A DNA stretch of 64,000 nucleotides from Lineus longissimus (lineage: Eukaryota > Nemertea > Pilidiophora > Heteronemertea > Lineidae), in contig NC_088322.1 of NCBI RefSeq assembly GCF_910592395.1, forward strand, positions 9,791,431 to 9,855,430, in the 5' to 3' direction. The first letter of the stretch is position 1, and each line of letters starts with the position of its first letter. Positions 60,965-64,000 of the stretch are shown piece after piece. The notes under the pieces were generated by a model that saw only the letters and a list, made by a program, of their open reading frames with translations, had not been told where the DNA came from and ran no database searches. The position numbers and the translations under genes were made by a program.

Positions 60965-63882
60965 TCAAAGCACTAGGGTGTTCGCACGTGATATCGTTCT
61001 GTCTGTTTTATCCGCCTCTCCAGCACTGAGTAATGCCAATTTTGTTTCTGTCTGAGTCATCGGCGCGCTACTAGGCCGATCTTTTGGTGCTTTTCGTACA
61101 TTGTCCCACTCTGGCCCCGCTGCTGCCATACTGACGTTAGCCCTCCGCCTCGTGTTGATAATGGCCTGAAAAGATACATGACATGATCAATTCCACGATG
61201 AATGCAACGTTTCACAACCAGTTTGGCATAACATGCTCTTAAGTTTTCAGTGGGAGTGACCCATGGGCTTAGTTGTAGACAACCAGTTCTGTTTTGTAAA
61301 CTCAATGATTACTGTACATACAGGTATGCCTCCACCCAAGGTGGATGTCGGTAAAATGATACAAGCAATTGTTATTGCAACTATACACTAGCACCGTCAG
61401 TTGTGAGCAGAGGTTCAGACCCAGAAGGGTCACAAATAGAAAATCAGAAGGATTAGGTATAATGATATGAACAAATTTATTCATTGTACAGCCAGAACTT
61501 ACCTGCATCACATCCTTTGCCGACTCAACCTTTGTGTCTATCGTCTTCTGGGTGACATTTTTCTCCTCCACCAGTTCCTCACACTTCTTCATATAGACTC
61601 TCCGTAGCTCGGTATTTTGGCTCATCAACCCGTGGATCTGCTCCTTGTACTTATCATCCACCTGTTGCACTTTGTCCTGGAAATTTTCCTCGAACTCGAG
61701 GATCTTTATTTTCTGAAAATAGACGGTTGTGTGTTTACTTTTGCGGCATCGCAACCAGCGGCCCTGATGTCAGGGACTAAACTTAAACTCCAAAGACCTC
61801 ATTCTTATAACAAAATGTCTGCTCAAACTGAATTCGTTGTGTGCTGCTTATGTTGTTTTCAATTTTGCAAATCAGCAACTAACTAAGCATATTTAGCCAG
61901 ACTGGGGTGGAGTCAAATGAATGGGTTGTGACTGCATGTCACCTCCAGTTCCGTTCTTAATTTCTCATATATAAGAGAGGTTTAAACTTTGATCCAGGAC
62001 GAGGTGCTTTTGTCTCTGGTTGACGTCATCAAGTTGTTTCTAGGCACACAAGACATCAGAGAGAGACACCACTTCATGGCATTTCTGACAGCAGGCAGCA
62101 TGACGTAAAAATGCCATCAAAAAGTTCTTGTTCTCATTCTCATATCAAAACTAGAACCTCTCTACTATAAATCCAAACAAAACCTTAAGTCAAATACTGA
62201 GAAGGCTGGTGCAAGCCAAGCTGGACCAGAATTGTTTTGTTTTGGCCGCTTGCAGAGGAAGGAAATAAACCGCAGCATGACAAGCTTGCGTGACATGGTG
62301 TGGCAACTTACAGCATCAGAGAGTTCCAGTGTTGCCATCTTGAGCTGGTCGCGAACTTTGGCATTTTCTTGGTAGAGTTGTTTGTGTTCCTCTTTCAGTT
62401 CCTGGAATAGTGGACAGTTATAACTTACAAACCAATTTCATCTTTCCCAGGAGTCGATTGTATGTACCCAGTCAATTTTCCTCTCCATCCTCTCTAAAGA
62501 AAGAAATGTCTACCGTCCATGTAGACATTTTAATTAGAATTTTAGCAGGGTATGACGTTTTATGCACGTCATAGAGACATATAGATGATGTGCCACGTGA
62601 CGAACCAACCTTTGATTCAAACCTGGTTTTTTTAATACTTACAGCAAATTCCTTTTCAATGGCTTTCAACTTTTCTAAATCCTGACTGGCTGAGGCAAAC
62701 CGACGAATAAGAGCCTGAAAAAGATCGAGCAACATCATTGGAATATTGTCAACAAAGCAGAGAGAGGGGAACACCGGAGACTTTTCAGGAGAAGGGGTTT
62801 TTACCCTCTTACATATGTACGGTAGACTCAACTTGACTTGGACTGGAGATGGCCTCACTGGGCCCCCGAGAGGCAAAAGGCCATTTACAAGTGGTATCTG
62901 CTGAGTACATGGGCACTTTATAATAACATCTGTTAAGTGGTCAGCTAAAGAGCCATTTGCCGAGTGGACTTCCTTCATTTTGGCAGCAATACCCTGGCCA
63001 CTCCTCTTCTTCTCCACTGGTTAGGCCCTGCTACCACACAAGACATGGAAGTGACTAACAGCTTGTCACCTCTGAGGATGCGAGTTCTATTTCCTGTCAC
63101 ATGGCCTTAAAAACTCACATCTAATTCTTTCTTGTGATCTCGCGATAACAGTTGCATCTGTTTCTGATTTTCTTTACTAATGGCCGACTTCTCCGCATTC
63201 CTCTCCATGATCATGCGCTGTTCTGTAAGAAAATACGACGCTCTTGCAGTCACAACAAACCATATAATACCGTTAACTGTTGGTCTGGTGACTTTAGCAT
63301 AACCAGGAGGTTACTGGTTCTAATCTCAACAGATTCACAATTGTGTCCAAGTCTTTCTCAGCAAGACAACAAAACAAATGAACTAATGAACCTGATTATC
63401 TCTGGCCTGCTCTGCTGTTAATTACGTTGCATGCAGCTTAACTTTAAACCCTTTAACCACTTTCTTTTAATGAAATTCCCATATTTCCCAACTTGGGCAA
63501 CTTCGCCCGCTGAAGGGCATCGTTTCAAGGTCAAAGACAGAGCCGTTCCATAACAGATCTTGTAACTAGCAGGCAATACTGGGCAATTAATTAGTAGTGG
63601 CCCTCCAGAACCAACATCAAGTCAGCCTACATGCAAGTAACAGGATAAATTAAGACAGACAACCCCACTTGTCAACAGAACAGGACAGCGCATCTAAGAT
63701 TGGGAGCGCAGAAGACGATAGATACTTACTGAGCTGTTGTAGTTGTTTATCCGTGTCCTCCTCTTGGTCCGACTTCAACTTCTCAATCTTTTTATTGAAA
63801 TCATCGTTCATCTCCTGGTGGAGCGTACTCTTGTATGATTCGAATGCTCCCTGGAGGAATTCTATCTCGCTCTTCATTTTGG
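60965..63882 (-). CDS. Coiled-coil protein, 3' six exons (5' part beyond right edge)
   Basis: Exons: 63730-63882, 63119-63222, 62643-62714, 62312-62401, 61503-61712, 60965-61165, all GT-AG with continuous phase; the first is entered in phase 1, so upstream exons are missing. About 276 residues are visible, nearly all charged heptad coiled coil (for example KSEIEFLQGAFESYKSTLHQ, KIKILEFEENFQDKVQQVDD, MSQNTELRRVYMKKCEELVE). The last exon is a polar, non-helical tail (NTRRRANVSMAAAGPEWDNV; KAPKDRPSSAP) ending ISRANTLVL. The stop is TGA at 60967-60965. The layout recalls sperm-flagellum or cilium coiled-coil proteins such as FLACC1, but I cannot confirm a family. Confidence 0.75.
61974..62163. 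repeat. AGAGGTT foldback element (MITE-like), copy 3
   Basis: The ends AGAGAGGTTTAAACTTTGAT and the reverse complement of TCAAAACTAGAACCTCTCT are inverted. It carries TGACGTCA at 62021-62028. It lies in the intron between the last-but-one and preceding exons of the coiled-coil gene. Confidence 0.75.
63270..63365 (+). repeat. Probable tRNA-derived SINE fragment
   Basis: GACTTTAGCATAACCAGGAGG followed by ACTGGTTCTAATCTC resembles a tRNA anticodon arm (AGC) and T-arm with a B box (GGTTCTAATCTC against GGTTCRANNCC). A downstream GTGTCCAAGTCTTTCTCAGC resembles the shared tail seen in many SINEs. No complete acceptor stem is present, so it is not a functional tRNA. It lies in an intron of the coiled-coil gene. 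Confidence 0.5.
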
Positions 63883-63914
63883 CTAAAACAAGATGACAAT
63901 TTTGAACGGAGGGC

Positions 63915-64000
63915 TGTCGGAGTAGCACTGAGTGAATACATCAGCGCCCGTCACCTCCGAGGTCCTGGTTTCAATTCTCGGTTGGTCCCACTACACTCAT
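63915..64000 (+). repeat. Probable tRNA-derived SINE fragment at the right edge
   Basis: CAGCGCCCGTCACCTCCGAGG followed by TCCTGGTTTCAATTCTCGG reads like an anticodon arm and T-arm with a B box at 63967-63979. It is cut by the window end. Confidence 0.45.

Noticed and set aside
60623-60976. A 117-codon plus-strand reading frame
   Set aside because: It lies opposite the last exon and 3' UTR of the coiled-coil gene, has no recognisable domain and no splice or initiation context.
63270-63345. Functional tRNA-Ala gene
   Set aside because: Anticodon- and T-arm-like parts are present, but no acceptor stem or proper D-arm pairs, so it is read as a SINE remnant.

Overview
The window is animal nuclear DNA. 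Genes are split into many short exons with GT-AG introns, introns are filled with small foldback repeats, and the proteins are metazoan types: a receptor guanylate cyclase, an EMI/fibronectin-III-like extracellular giant and a large-lipid-transfer-protein N-terminus. The content fits a marine invertebrate (invertebrate deuterostome or lophotrochozoan). Nothing in the sequence fixes the phylum.

Layout. (1) Minus strand, 5325 to the left edge: 5' part of a secreted protein whose first ~250 residues resemble the vitellogenin/apolipoprotein N-terminal domain. (2) 5326-11205: intergenic, only repeats. (3) Plus strand, 11206-41539: one complete 54-exon gene for a secreted protein of 3515 residues, with an atypical EMI domain, cysteine-rich segments, an unclassified region, about 20 fibronectin-III-like modules and one inserted galactose-binding-like domain. 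(4) Minus strand, 58890-42738: one complete 22-exon gene for a membrane receptor guanylate cyclase of 1138 residues, tail-to-tail with gene 3 across 1.2 kb. (5) Minus strand, 63882-60965: 3' six exons of a coiled-coil protein whose 5' part lies beyond the right edge.

All exon models were built by reading splice sites by eye and checking that reading phase carries across every junction. Genes 3 and 4 close exactly (10548 nt and 3417 nt including stop). No shared pathway among the four genes is evident.

The non-coding DNA holds at least nine repeat families. The largest is a 1.25-kb element built of about 301-bp monomers, present three times; two copies form an inverted pair inside the intron that splits the cyclase catalytic core. 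A foldback family starting AGAGGTT occurs three times, one copy just upstream of the giant gene. Other points of interest are a probable GC-AG intron and a tandemly copied 5' splice site in the cyclase gene, and a self-contained symmetric exon carrying the galactose-binding-like domain.
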